Of a stretch of DNA of 64,000 nt, positions 21,766 to 32,419 are shown piece by piece. The DNA lies in assembly GCA_037127255.1 (NCBI GenBank), contig JBANSL010000013.1, positions 26,259,688 to 26,323,687 on the forward strand. Reading direction: 5' to 3'. Under the pieces are notes generated by a model. That model worked only from the letters and a program-made list of their open reading frames with translations, was not told where the DNA came from and searched no databases. This DNA comes from Persicaria tinctoria. Its lineage: Eukaryota > Streptophyta > Magnoliopsida > Caryophyllales > Polygonaceae. Both the position numbers and the translations under genes were made by a program. Each line of letters opens with the position of its first letter. Position 1 is the stretch's first letter.

Positions 21766-23661
21766 AACACCCCATAATTAAGCTTGCTTGTCCTCAAGCA
21801 ATACTTTTAATTGTCATTCAGGGGAGGAAATCAAAACTCTCAACATATTGGATTCATTCTTATATAACCCAGCAGTCAATTACCATCCTCGAAAAGGTAC
21901 TAGTGTCACAAATTCATGCATGTGCAATTATATCAAAGCAACATCTACTCACAAAAGGAGGGTTATGCAAAAACATTCATAAGTGACAAAGCATTGATAA
22001 TCAAGAGGACTTCAATTTAAGCTCAAATCAGGAGTAGATTTGGTAAAAGGCTAAAAGGTGGGCAATTTCTGGCAATGTGGTGCTAATGATCCGGGGAAAT
22101 GGAGTATTTCCAAATTGAATTTCCACATTCCTTTTCATAAGTATCATCACCTTTCATAATGCTTTTATCAACAATAATGCTTCTACCTCTCTAACCTCAG
22201 CACTGCCTTCTCGCGAGTCGCAAACATGGGTGTCATGAATGGCCCCGGATACTTAGTGCTTTGGACTCCTCACAATGTGTCCCATCTCTCCAAACTATTA
22301 TCTCAGAGAGCAGGGTCAATCTACCTTTATCTTCTGAGGTGATTGGATTTTCTTTCACTAATTAAATTTTCCATATATTTCAAACAATTTCCTTCCAAAC
22401 TCCAATAATAATAACAACAACACAAACACCATATGATAATCTCCATAATGTAACATCATTCTCAACATAATCCCCGGATAAGGTAAAGAATGGCAAATAT
22501 TTAGATCATGTGGAGCAATAATTGAAATAAGGCATAATATGGCTTTGTGATGCATAATCATAGGTAAGGCTAGGATTTCAAGCAATGAGCATTATATAGA
22601 AATATAAAGTCCTCCATCATCTTATCATGCAACATGTCAAAAGCAACTTCAAATTTTACCTCCTTTCATGGTTTTCATAAAAATATGCACTTCATTATGA
22701 CTTCCCTTTACTAGGCAATTTCATGCTATATCTTTAATGAATCCAATTTTGCATCGTCGAGTTCAATATAAGCTTCCATGACATTATTCAAAAAATTTCA
22801 ATGGGGGTTATTTTTTAAAACTTTTGGAAAACATGCATATAAGCTCATAAATCAATAATGCATTCCAACATAGTCATATAGCAATTCGAAGAAATAATGC
22901 ACATATAATGTCAAAATAAAGTAAATATGCATAAAGTAAGCCCTTCCCCCACCCCATACTTAAAATTTACAGTGTCCCCACTGTATAAAAATCAAATAAA
23001 AACAAGAGTAAAGGAAGGAACTCACAGGATAAAACATCGAGGAAGGCGGATCTGGGCAGATCGAGTCGCTGTTCTTGTCGATATCGAGTTCAGTACTCGA
23101 TATCGAGTAGGCTCTCGGCGTCTGGTGGAATCTGAAGTCGAGGAGCGTCTGGCTGGTCCATGTCGAGTACGTCTACTCGAGGTCGAGTAACTTCTGGGCT
23201 TCTCCTCCTTGTCGTCGTCGACTTGGCCTTCGTCGATTTTGACTGTTTTTCAAGGACTTCTTATTCCACTTTTCGCGATCCTTTTATGCTTCGCTGACCT
23301 AAAAGTGTTAGATTGCACACAAAAACAAGACTATCCACATAAAACATTCTAAAAGACATAAAACCCTAAAACAAAAACCAAAAACAAAACAAAAAGTTCA
23401 AAAGTCCCAAAATCATAAAGTTTTATATACATGCTCTAGATTTTAGAGTCGCTAGGCCGACTTTTCCATTTTGCGCTCAAGGACCATTATGGTGGGGCCC
23501 TGCTTATGCTTGACCCTTCTCCTGGATCATCTAGGTCCTGATGGTAGTATGCAAGCTCAGCTGACAGGTTGTTGCTTGCATCATCTTCCTTTGCTTTCTC
23601 CCTTTTCCTTCAAGCTCTCAGTTTTCGCAGATTCTCTTGCCATGGCGTCTTATCTCCCCTT
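21766..23661. other. Internal non-coding DNA of the Athila-like element
   Basis: Where RT, RNase H and integrase should be encoded there is only AT-rich sequence without protein similarity. It includes CTTGCTTGTCCTCAAGCAA near the 3' LTR, a landmark of Athila/Tat-type 3' ends, and motif copies at 23055-23190. Confidence 0.7.
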
Positions 23662-25017
23662 TTAATCATTTAAAATTTTCTTTATGGACTGAGGGGGAGT
23701 AGGATTCATACCTGAACTTGCCTTTTCGGACCCAAAACAGGAATCTTTAGGCTTAGGGCTAGTCGACATCGATAAAGGCTTGTCGACTTCGAGTACAGGG
23801 ACCCCATACTTAGGCTCCTGGCAAGTTTCTGGCTCTGCAGTGGTTGTCGAGGTAGACAAAGGTTTGTCGAGATCGAGTAGGTCTCTTGTCGATGTCGAGT
23901 AGCGCTTGTCGACCTCGGGTACAGCGTCAACACCTTCCTCCGTTGTTTGCTTGGTCCCGTGGTTGCTGATGCTTTTCACCTCCAGCCATGCAATTTCCTC
24001 TTTTGCAGGGCCAAAAGAGAAATCCAAAACCTCCTCGCCTATGGTGAAGGTGAGCGATCTATTCTTGACACTTATTTTGGCATCTGCAGTAGCTAAGAAT
24101 GGTCGACCAAGAATAATTGGGCTAGTAGGGTCTTCAGCACAGTCAATGATAAGGAAATCAGCTGGAACAAAGAATTTACCAACCTGGACAGGGATGTTCT
24201 CAACTATACCTGTAGGGATGACTACTGTATTGTTTTCCATGTATAGCTTGGCATCCACAGGTTCTATGCATCCTATCTTTACTTTCCGCCAGATTGATAG
24301 AGGCATGATGCTCACACTTGCTCCTAAATCGCATAGAGAATCATATTTATATTGTCCAAACCCCACAGTAACAGAAAACTTACCAGGGTCCGGTCTCTTT
24401 TCAGGGAAGTGGAGTACTTTGCATTCGCCTGCGATCTCCGAGATGGATCGCTTCTTGCTTAGGATTTCCTTGAGAAATTTGACATATCCAGGCATCTCTT
24501 GCAGGGCTTCTGTAAAAGGAATAGAAACATTCAGTTCTTGCAGCATATTAACGAATCTGGTAAACCTACCTGCAGTGGGATCTTTCTGTGCTTTCGAAGG
24601 GAAGGGCAGTGGCTTTTTCAGTTTCGGAGCCTAATTAGCTGTCGGAGGTGCTGCAGCGTCGTCGACGTCAGCCAGACGCTTCTCGTCGATCTCGACAACG
24701 GGCTCGTCGACATCGAGTACAGTGGTCGACCTGGAGTTGTTGGTCTGCGCAGCGGAGTCCGAGCTCAGCTTCTGGTCTTTGTCGAGTAGAGGCTCGTCGA
24801 TGTCGAGTACGCCTTCCTCGAGATCGAGTTGGCTGTGCTCTATGTCGATTTGCTGCTCTGCCTTGCTTTGCTGTTTTCCGACCTCTGGCTCGTGTAATTG
24901 ATGTCCACTCCTCAGTTTGATAGCTGCGACGTGCCCGGTCTTCCCCTTAGCATTTGGTTCTGTTTGCCTAGGGAGTTGTCCGGACGGTCGTGGGATCTGT
25001 GCAGCGATCTCACCCAT
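23662..25017 (-). pseudogene. Linker and aspartic protease region, one internal stop
   Basis: In frame with gag but separated by a TGA near 25039 and split by a TAG at 24631-24633. The first part (24631-25017) is a linker rich in DIDE/DLDE residues, which are translations of the repeated TCGATNTCGA DNA motif. The second part (23662-24546) contains a retropepsin-like domain: YDSLCDLGASVSIMPLSIW (active-site D-L-G-A where most have D-S/T-G-A) and IILGRPFLATADAKI. The tail again translates the DNA motif, now in another frame (STSTRDLLDLDKPLSTSTTT). No polymerase domain follows. Confidence 0.75.
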
Positions 25018-25038
25018 CTGCGTCTCTATTCCCCTTTT

Positions 25039-26370
25039 TCAGATGTCTAATTCTCCAAATTTTGTAGTGATGTTCTGGAATTGGTTGTTGATGGTGCCCT
25101 GATTCCGACGCATCTCCTCAAGGATCAGCTGCAGATCATCCTTCTTTTGATCCCTTTCTAGATGTCCTGGAGCTCTGTAGGGTGGGGGATTCATAGGAGG
25201 ACCTTGGTTCCATTGTGGTTGGTAGAACCTTTGATCTCCCATGTGTCGATTTGGACCCCCAGCGTAGGCTGCCTCCTCATGTGTTTCTGCCATCCTGACT
25301 TGCTCGGTGTGTGGGCACTCAGTAGTGGTGTGCCTCTGTGATCCGTATTCGATGCAAGGCTGGTTGACAGATAGATATTTGACTTGCTTGAGGAGCTTGC
25401 GATTCTGGTCTCTGTAGAACTGCTCCCTGACATCTGGGTCAATCTCCTTTGTTGGCTCATAGAGTGGCATCGATGGTGCTGGCCTGGCGTAGGAGTTCTC
25501 CTCATAGTTTGTAGGAGCCCCATATTTGTTGTCGTAATTAGTGAGCTTTTCTAGCACACCCCATGCGTCGCTTGGTGGCATCGTCAGATACTCATAGCGA
25601 GTATAGTGGTTGATCCTATCCTTAGTGATTTGATCCAGAGAGTTGAAGAAGATCTCCTGGATGACGTAGGGTGGCTGTCCATGAGTAGGGCAAGATCGCA
25701 GTAGTTCTTTGTAGCGTTCCCATGCCTTTGCCAGCGGTTCCCCTTGCTTCTGTTTGAAGGCGGTGATTTTCTGACGGAGAAGTGCTGTTTTGGCGGGTGG
25801 GAAGTATTTGTTCAGGAACTCTTGCTCTACTTGGGCCCAGGTGGTGAGAGATCTTGGCTTCAGCCCTTCAAGCCACTTCAGTGCAGGTCCAGCGAGCGAC
25901 CAGCGAAAAGATTTCATCTTGACATATTCCAGAGTTGTACCTTCAGCAAGAGTACGACACATATCATGAAAGTTAGTTATATGTTCAAGAGGGCACTCAT
26001 TAAATTTGCCATAAAAAGCATTATTTTTAAGCTCTATAAAAAATTGAGTGCGAATTTCAAAGGAGTTATCAGGGATTATAATCGCCGATTCAGGCACGAC
26101 GAGAGCTGGATGCATATAATCCTCAGCAGTAGTTGGATATTGGGCAAGCTCAGCTTCTGCTTGCCTTGCGCGCTCAACTTCTTGTTCCCTCGCTGCCCTT
26201 TCATTCGCGATAGTGGTATCCTTTGCGGCTAGTTCCCTTGTAAGCCTTTCGATCATTTGCTCTTGTGTTTCAACGGCCGCCATGATCCTTTTGAGTTTAG
26301 AGTGGATGTGTAGGTAACGCTCCGGTTCGTCTAAGGCGTCAAACTCAGGTGGTTGACCAGAACGGCGCAT
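25039..26370 (-). CDS. Gag polyprotein of the Athila-like element
   Basis: A 443-residue frame. An N-terminal coiled-coil-like stretch (residues 25-75, ETQEQMIERLTRELAAKDTT) is followed by the retrotransposon gag capsid domain (FIELKNNAFYGKFNECPLEH, FRWSLAGPALKWLEGLKPRS, TWAQVEQEFLNKYFPPAKT, KAWERYKELLRSCPTHG). A degenerate zinc knuckle follows near residues 340-355 (CIEYGSQRHTTTEC, where the second Cys is Tyr). It would form the virus-like particle. It ends at a TGA that is in frame with the downstream protease region, so the ancestral Gag-Pro was probably one frame. Confidence 0.85.
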   Translation of the reverse strand: MRRSGQPPEFDALDEPERYLHIHSKLKRIMAAVETQEQMIERLTRELAAKDTTIANERAAREQEVERARQAEAELAQYPTTAEDYMHPALVVPESAIIIPDNSFEIRTQFFIELKNNAFYGKFNECPLEHITNFHDMCRTLAEGTTLEYVKMKSFRWSLAGPALKWLEGLKPRSLTTWAQVEQEFLNKYFPPAKTALLRQKITAFKQKQGEPLAKAWERYKELLRSCPTHGQPPYVIQEIFFNSLDQITKDRINHYTRYEYLTMPPSDAWGVLEKLTNYDNKYGAPTNYEENSYARPAPSMPLYEPTKEIDPDVREQFYRDQNRKLLKQVKYLSVNQPCIEYGSQRHTTTECPHTEQVRMAETHEEAAYAGGPNRHMGDQRFYQPQWNQGPPMNPPPYRAPGHLERDQKKDDLQLILEEMRRNQGTINNQFQNITTKFGELDI

Positions 26371-26453
26371 ACACCTATATAATAACTCAAAGCAGATGTA
26401 AGATTTAACTACCTAAGGTGCGAATGATAGCCTCCCCGGCAACGGCGCCAATT

Positions 26454-28476
26454 TGTTGGTAGGAGAAAATCGAGTTGCAAAATAGAATGTAAATAAAATA
26501 AGGCAAACCAGATTCCGTCCCTTGCAAATAATTACAAGACCTCCTCCTGATGCAGCAGCGGGAAGTCAGGATCGATCCACGAGGAAGCGTGTCAGCGGAT
26601 CCTAGGTAGCGGAGAAATCTCACGAACAGAGGTCGACAACAGGGTCCTCGATCTCGACTAGGGTAGTCGATAGAAGATCGGACAGTCGAACACAGCGCAG
26701 CAGCTAGCACAGGCAGATGCTTGTCGATGTCGATGAGGGGCTACTCGATGTCGAGTACTGTCCTTGTCGACTTCGCTTCGTCTCGTCCAGTACCTGCACA
26801 GTTAAGCTACAACGATGCTAGATCGAAGATCAGTAACTCGAGGTCGACCAGGCTTGGTCGAGATCGAGTAGACAGAGAATTAAAACGAAATAAAGAAATA
26901 AAGTAAAGGCAAATGCTTTGGGACTTTCGAAATAAACTGTATGTAAAAGGCTTCCAAGATTGGGGTTTGCAACAACGATAACCAAGCATACATAAGGTAG
27001 AACCAAACAAATTATCATGTAAATCGCATCAAAGGACTAAGCTTTCGCCTTTTCCAACAATTAGACAACTCTCTCAAGAAACCCTAATTGTCTCTACCAA
27101 TTTTATGTTTATAATCCAAGTTGTTAGCATGGATCTCTATTAGACGGGTAATAAACACATCAACAAGTAGGAAAATGCTCAAAACATGATAAAGGTCAGA
27201 TCTTTACCTCAAACACGCATGGCTATCGCTGGGCTCTCCCCAACCCTAGAAGTGGGTGGACTACTCACGCCTCATCGCAAACGCAGACATTGATTGGAAA
27301 GAAATAACAACTTGCATTAACTAAATTCAAAGCCTTTACAATCCTGGCAATCAACTCTCGTAAACTGCCAAAACCTTAAAACCTCTGAACTCCCTAAACC
27401 CTCTCTGTGGAACTACTTCTCCTACTCACTTCCCTCCCTAGAATTCCATTCATAAAACTGAGCCCCATGGGCTTTATTTATAGCCTTCTATTCCTTGCTA
27501 CTCAAGGATAGAATATCTATATCTATATCTAAAACTATATCTAAAATGCTTAAGGATAAATAAAAGCGATAATGAAATTAAATCTAAATATATCTAAATT
27601 GTCTCAAGTGGATAAAACCCCCTTCTTCATGATAGATGTAGATAATTCGGATAGACTAGGTTATCCTCGGCTCCAAGGACTCCAACTCCGAGTAGGATTC
27701 GTCAAGCCACGTCAACAGCTTCTGGATTCGTCGTCGATGTCGACTAGGGCTCGTCGATGTCGACTAGGAAAGTCGTCGACTGGGCTGGCTTGTCGTCTCG
27801 GCTAGCAGGTCCTCGACGTGGCTTCTTCCGCTGCAGCGAGCCGCTTCTTCCGCTGCAGCGAGTCCGTCCGTCCACAGGTGCGAGAACCCCCTTCCGTTGG
27901 AGCTAGTTGGCGAGCTCCCTCGTCTTGGTGCGTCCCGCTGGCAGCGAAGATTTCCGCGGCAGCGAGCGGTCCGCTGCAGCGAGTCGAGTCGCTGGCAGCG
28001 AGTGCTGCCTGGTCGTCCTCGGCTTTCCTCCTCTCCTCGTCGACTCCGGATGTGGTGCTGAGGCGTCGTCGATCTCGACTAGGCTTGTCTAGATCGAGTA
28101 GGGCTCCGGAGCTGGGTTGGTCTGGCTCTCAACATTGCTCCTAGTCGACAAGGCCTGTGCTCGGACATGCTTGTCTAGATCGAGTAAGGTCTACTCGAAA
28201 TCGAGTAGCCTGGGCTCTCAGCTTGATTCGACTGGTCCCGCTGCTTCTTTGACCTTGGACTTCTGTAGTGGTTTTCCGAGCTTTTCTGACCTTCCTTAGA
28301 GTTGCTGTAAAACGTCTCGAATTCTGCAAATTTAAACAGAAACTGGTGTAGATTCCATAATTTGGCAAATAAACATAAACTACATAGATTCTGTACTATC
28401 TAACCCAAATGTATGCAAAGTATGCAGAAAATGATATTAAAGTTACTGTAAAATATGGCAGATTTAGCTCACAACA
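26454..28476 (-). repeat. 5' LTR of the Athila-like element
   Basis: 2,023 bp; it has about 17 bases near 27968-27984 that are missing from the other LTR, within a GCAGCGAG-rich tract. The primer-binding site follows it on the minus strand. Confidence 0.93.
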
Positions 28477-31400
28477 TACATCCTCACCGGTGCTCTGCAG
28501 TCCCCTGTCAGCATCTTCATGACCTCCATCGTTGCTGTCCTTAAACTTTTCGCCTCTTGGCTCCATGGACATCAAATCAGAATCACGGCCTAGATCAAAA
28601 GCAAAGTGAACTGAATCTGACTCTAGTGTCCTCTGTCCTTCAACCAATGTGACAGGAATGATAGACTCCGGAACCACAACATCAACTGTAATTTTTTGGG
28701 TTTCATCTCTCTCATCACCACAGGAAGGTGTCTTCATTTGTTTACAATCTTTGGGTGAATCCAACTCAGCTTCCTGCTCACCCATAGCATCCTCAAGGAT
28801 AACACCCATCTTCATGTCAGCAATAACATCACTCACCATCTTGGTACTTGGTTGATCAATGTTGACAGATGACTGTGACCTTGCAACAATAGATTCATGC
28901 AGTGTGAACCTATTCTCAAGTGAATTATACTTTTCCATCAGGTCTGTAACCATTGTGACAAGTTCAATCGCCCTATCAACACGAGAGCCCAACTCATTTA
29001 AACATGCAGGCAGCTCTTCAAGCTTTTCAATCCTTCTTACTAAATCATCTACACGTGCCGGCAACTCTTCAAGTTTTTCAATCCTTTTGCATCACCAGCA
29101 ACACCATGCCCTTTTGCATTTTCATCTTTATCACCACCATCCAACTCTGGCTCTTTTGAATGCTCGTCAGACACTCTCTTCTGGTTGTCACCACAATCAC
29201 CCTTGGCATCACCACCAGTGTCTCTGTTGGCACCTACCTCCAGCTTGTCATCACCACTAGTGTCAACGTCTTGACCATCACCAACAACATCTTTAGTGTC
29301 AGCATCCATTCCTTTGTTCAGAAGTAAGAGAGCATTTTCAGTGTCAGCATCAACCTTGGTGTCATCAAACCCTTGACTGCCATCATTGGGGTCAGCATTC
29401 TCAGTGTCAGCATCAACACCTTGGCTCCTATCTAGTTGATCATCATTGGGGTCAGCCTTTACTGTGTCAGCCTGAGCTTCACCTTGCACCTCACCAAACG
29501 GTACAATCACTTTACAGGCATCACTCACAACTTCAACGGGAGATAAACACGCATCAATAGGGGCTTGGGGAATGGAGGAAGACTTGTTTGAACTGCTACT
29601 TTTGTACAACATTCTACGTTTCCCTGTACTTCCCATAGCTTTCTTCCTCTTCTTCAAAATATACTGAATAGGTTTATCCTCGTCAGATGTATCACAAGCA
29701 TATCTAACTTGGTCATGTTTTTCTGCCTGTACAACAGCCTCCTCCCTGTCAGCACCACCCTTCTTGGAAACCCTGTCTGCATCCATTGTGGTTGTCTCTG
29801 TGTCAGCATAAGGAATCACATCTCTCTTAGATTCCTCACCTCTGTTAAAGTCAACAGCCTTCTTCCTAATCCTCCCAGCCTTCCTCCTGATTGATTTTAT
29901 AACTTCTATGTCAGCCTTCCTCCCAGCTTGAGGGTTGGTTCGTGGAGGTCCACTAGAATGCCCTCTCCTCACATCAACTCTCTTCACCTCGATCTCAGTG
30001 GATGGACCTTTCTGCTTCTTCTTAGAAGGCTTTCCTGTGTTAGCATTTTTCCTCTTTTTCCCCTTCTCTACATCAACAGATTTAGCCTCAACATTTCCTT
30101 CATCAACCTCACGTTTCCTGTTCGTTCGCTTCTCTATCTCAACAGATATCTCCTCTTCCTCTCCTCCAACAAAACCATACTCAAAAGACATAAATGATTC
30201 AATCTCTAAACCATCATTACGTAAAAACTTGTTTTCATATGCATACTTGCGCATATACCGACAATCATACAGAAGATCAGTAGGTGGTTGAGAAAACATA
30301 GGCTCACCAATGGCATCACATACATCGTCAGCCTCTTCATCAATATAACCCATACCTGGGGTTCTTGCAAACTTTCCATAGTTTGGGAACATCGGTGTCT
30401 ATCATGCACATCAAAAAAAATATAAATAAGAAAACACATGTATATAAGACGACAGAGTTGGTGTCAGCACTGATATATTTCTCTTACCAAGTCACCATCA
30501 AATAGCTCGTCATCTTCATCATAAGTATGCCTAACCTTGCAAACCCAATGCAAAGAATGAGGATCTCTATCATTCATCCTCAAATTACAGTCAAACTTAT
30601 CAGACAACGCCGGAAAAGCTTCAAATATCCAGGCCTGTAAAAACAAAACAAGTGGTCATGCAAACACAATAACAATGCATAAGAAGCTGACACATGGTGA
30701 GGATTGATTACACAAGTAATGAATGCTGACACGTATCAAGGAATACATGCAATTCTGACACAAGTAATGAATACATGCAATGCTGAAACGTAGTAAGGAA
30801 TACCTTCAATGCTGACACATAGTGAGGATTGATTACAAGGATATATCAAACAAGTAAACAGAATACCTGAAAAGCAATCCAATATCCATACAACTCATAC
30901 GAAGGCCTAGCTTTCTTGCGATCCATCGTAGCTGACTTCTTCAAGGCCTTCAATAGAGATTTATAGGACTGTCTGCCCCATGGATATTGTCCAAACATCT
31001 CGTCATCACAAGCAAGTGATAGATTTTCCTCACTAATATAGTCTATCCGCCTATAACACACAACCATCTCAATGAGCAACAGCCTCGCTATAATTAGCTT
31101 CTTCTTCGACTTCTTCTTCATCTGTCGGAAACAACTGATCAAATCATCATGGGAGCATCTATCCATCCCAATAAAATCAGAAAAAGTCACTGCTTTCGGA
31201 GGATTGCAGACACGGTCTTCGCATGGAAGACCAGTCATTACATGAAACTCAGCCAAAGAAAAACGAGTTATAAGTCCATCAACTTTGAACCAGAGTTCCT
31301 TCTTCTTCTTCGTCTTAACCTGCTGCAACATCATTTGATGGATTAACTAGAAGTTAACAGTCATATTGTTGCCCTGGGAGAGCACCCATCCCAGAAAACT

Positions 31401-32065
31401 CTCCTTCAACATCTTATAGTGCAAAGGTAGCAACTCTTGTTTAATAATGTCACAAACTCCAGGATGACAGTATAGATTAGATCTGGCATGGAAACGCTCT
31501 TTGTATGGAATACAAAACTTCAATTTCTGCAAAAAAAATGTGTACATATTGAATACAAAAGCACATGTCAGCATTTGAGGCAGACACAATGACAACAACT
31601 ACTATATAAATTTCATAGACTCACATCAAACTTGCATTTGTAAGTATCAAGATCAGTTGAGGTCCCTGTCAACATAACAAAAACAAGATAACCAAAGAGA
31701 CAAATAGATGTCAGCCCCACAAAAATATGAACCCTAAACACAAACATACACACACACCACACCCAGAACACGCCAAAAATCAAAGACGACAAATAGTGGA
31801 CATGCAAAAGGATGGAGATGGATTCCAAAAGAATAGAATGAGATGCCAAAATCGAGGTCAGCATTACAAATAGAGGTCGTAAATGCTCAATAACGCACAT
31901 ACTAGTACGATTGAGAACGAACAACACACATTCATCCAAAAAAAACCTAACGACAACAATCGCGTCATCGCACAAACTCACCAACGCATAATCTGACATA
32001 AACAAAACCCTAACACACAGAAACGGTACAAAATCAACAAAACGTTTACCTGCGCTGCTAGCCAT
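28477..32065 (-). pseudogene. DUF1985 part of the DUF1985-Ulp1 gene
   Basis: The 5' half of the same gene. Exons on minus: 32065-32050 (MASSA), 31665-31625, 31526-30867, 30634-30488 and 30398 downward to 28477. Exon 3 carries the DUF1985 domain: RFHARSNLYCHPGVCDIIKQ, ELWFKVDGLITRFSLAEFHVMTGLPC, IARLLLIEMVVCYRR and YELYGYWIAFQ. A long low-complexity, basic region follows (KKKQKG, RRKAGRIRKKA), with repeated ADT/ADP residues that are translations of the GCTGACA motif. A predicted coiled coil (two copies of RRIEKLEELPA-like sequence) comes next. Lesions are an in-frame TAG at 31347-31349 and a frame change near 29070-29100. The frame reads on across the Gypsy insertion once one TACAT copy is discounted (GEDV joined to EADLLVK). 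Confidence 0.75.
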
Positions 32066-32419
32066 ACTGAATAACCTTCAATACCAGACGAAAACGAGCA
32101 CGAAACGGCCGGAAAATGTCGCTTCTCAGAGGAAACCGTCGAAGAACAGTTGGAGAGAGGAAAACCGTAATGGAGGGAGTGAGAAACGGGAGAGAGATAG
32201 AGAGGGAGTGAGCAGTTGAGGGGGGTATCGGGGGGGTGTTTGTGTTTCAAATTGAGATGTATACTTTTGCAATTTTTACACAAACGTGTATATTACCTTT
32301 TACAACTTTTGATTAAGTAATGAAAAAATTTGCGCCAAAAAACACAAATTTTCGGCCAAATTAAGAAACTATACACGTTTTGGTAAAAGTTGCAAAACTA
32401 TACATTTTATATCTTTTAA

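Larger units (their letters stand above)
19759..28476 (-). mobile_element. Athila-like Gypsy element lacking pol (gag-protease only)
   Basis: An 8,718-bp minus-strand LTR element with LTRs of 2,007 bp (19759-21765) and 2,023 bp (26454-28476), TG...CA ends (TGTTGGTAGG...CACAACA on plus), and a perfect TACAT duplication at 19754-19758 and 28477-28481. The primer-binding site beside the 5' LTR reads TGGCGCCGTTGCCGGGGA (minus, about 26434-26451), and a polypurine-like ATGGGGTGTT adjoins the 3' LTR at 21766-21775. Between the LTRs only Gag and an aspartic protease are encoded; 21766-23661 has no RT, RNase H or integrase. This matches the non-autonomous TR-GAG type and needs polymerase in trans. 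It inserted into an exon of element A's DUF1985-Ulp1 gene. Confidence 0.93.
14604..32321. mobile_element. Large MULE with transposase and DUF1985-Ulp1 gene (element A)
   Basis: About 17.7 kb, of which 8.7 kb is a later Gypsy insertion (19759-28476). The left end (14604-14695) and the sequence at about 32225-32320 are inverted relative to each other; the shared core is ATATACA, a T/G-rich stretch, then TTGCAAAA.TATACA. Inside, a plus-strand MULE transposase gene (15430-17821) and a minus-strand DUF1985-Ulp1 gene (32065-18321) converge. This is the known layout of Ulp1-bearing MULEs. The 7-mer TGTCAGC or its complement recurs about 30 times across the element. The target duplication of A was not identified, and its right end is disturbed by element B. 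Confidence 0.75.
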
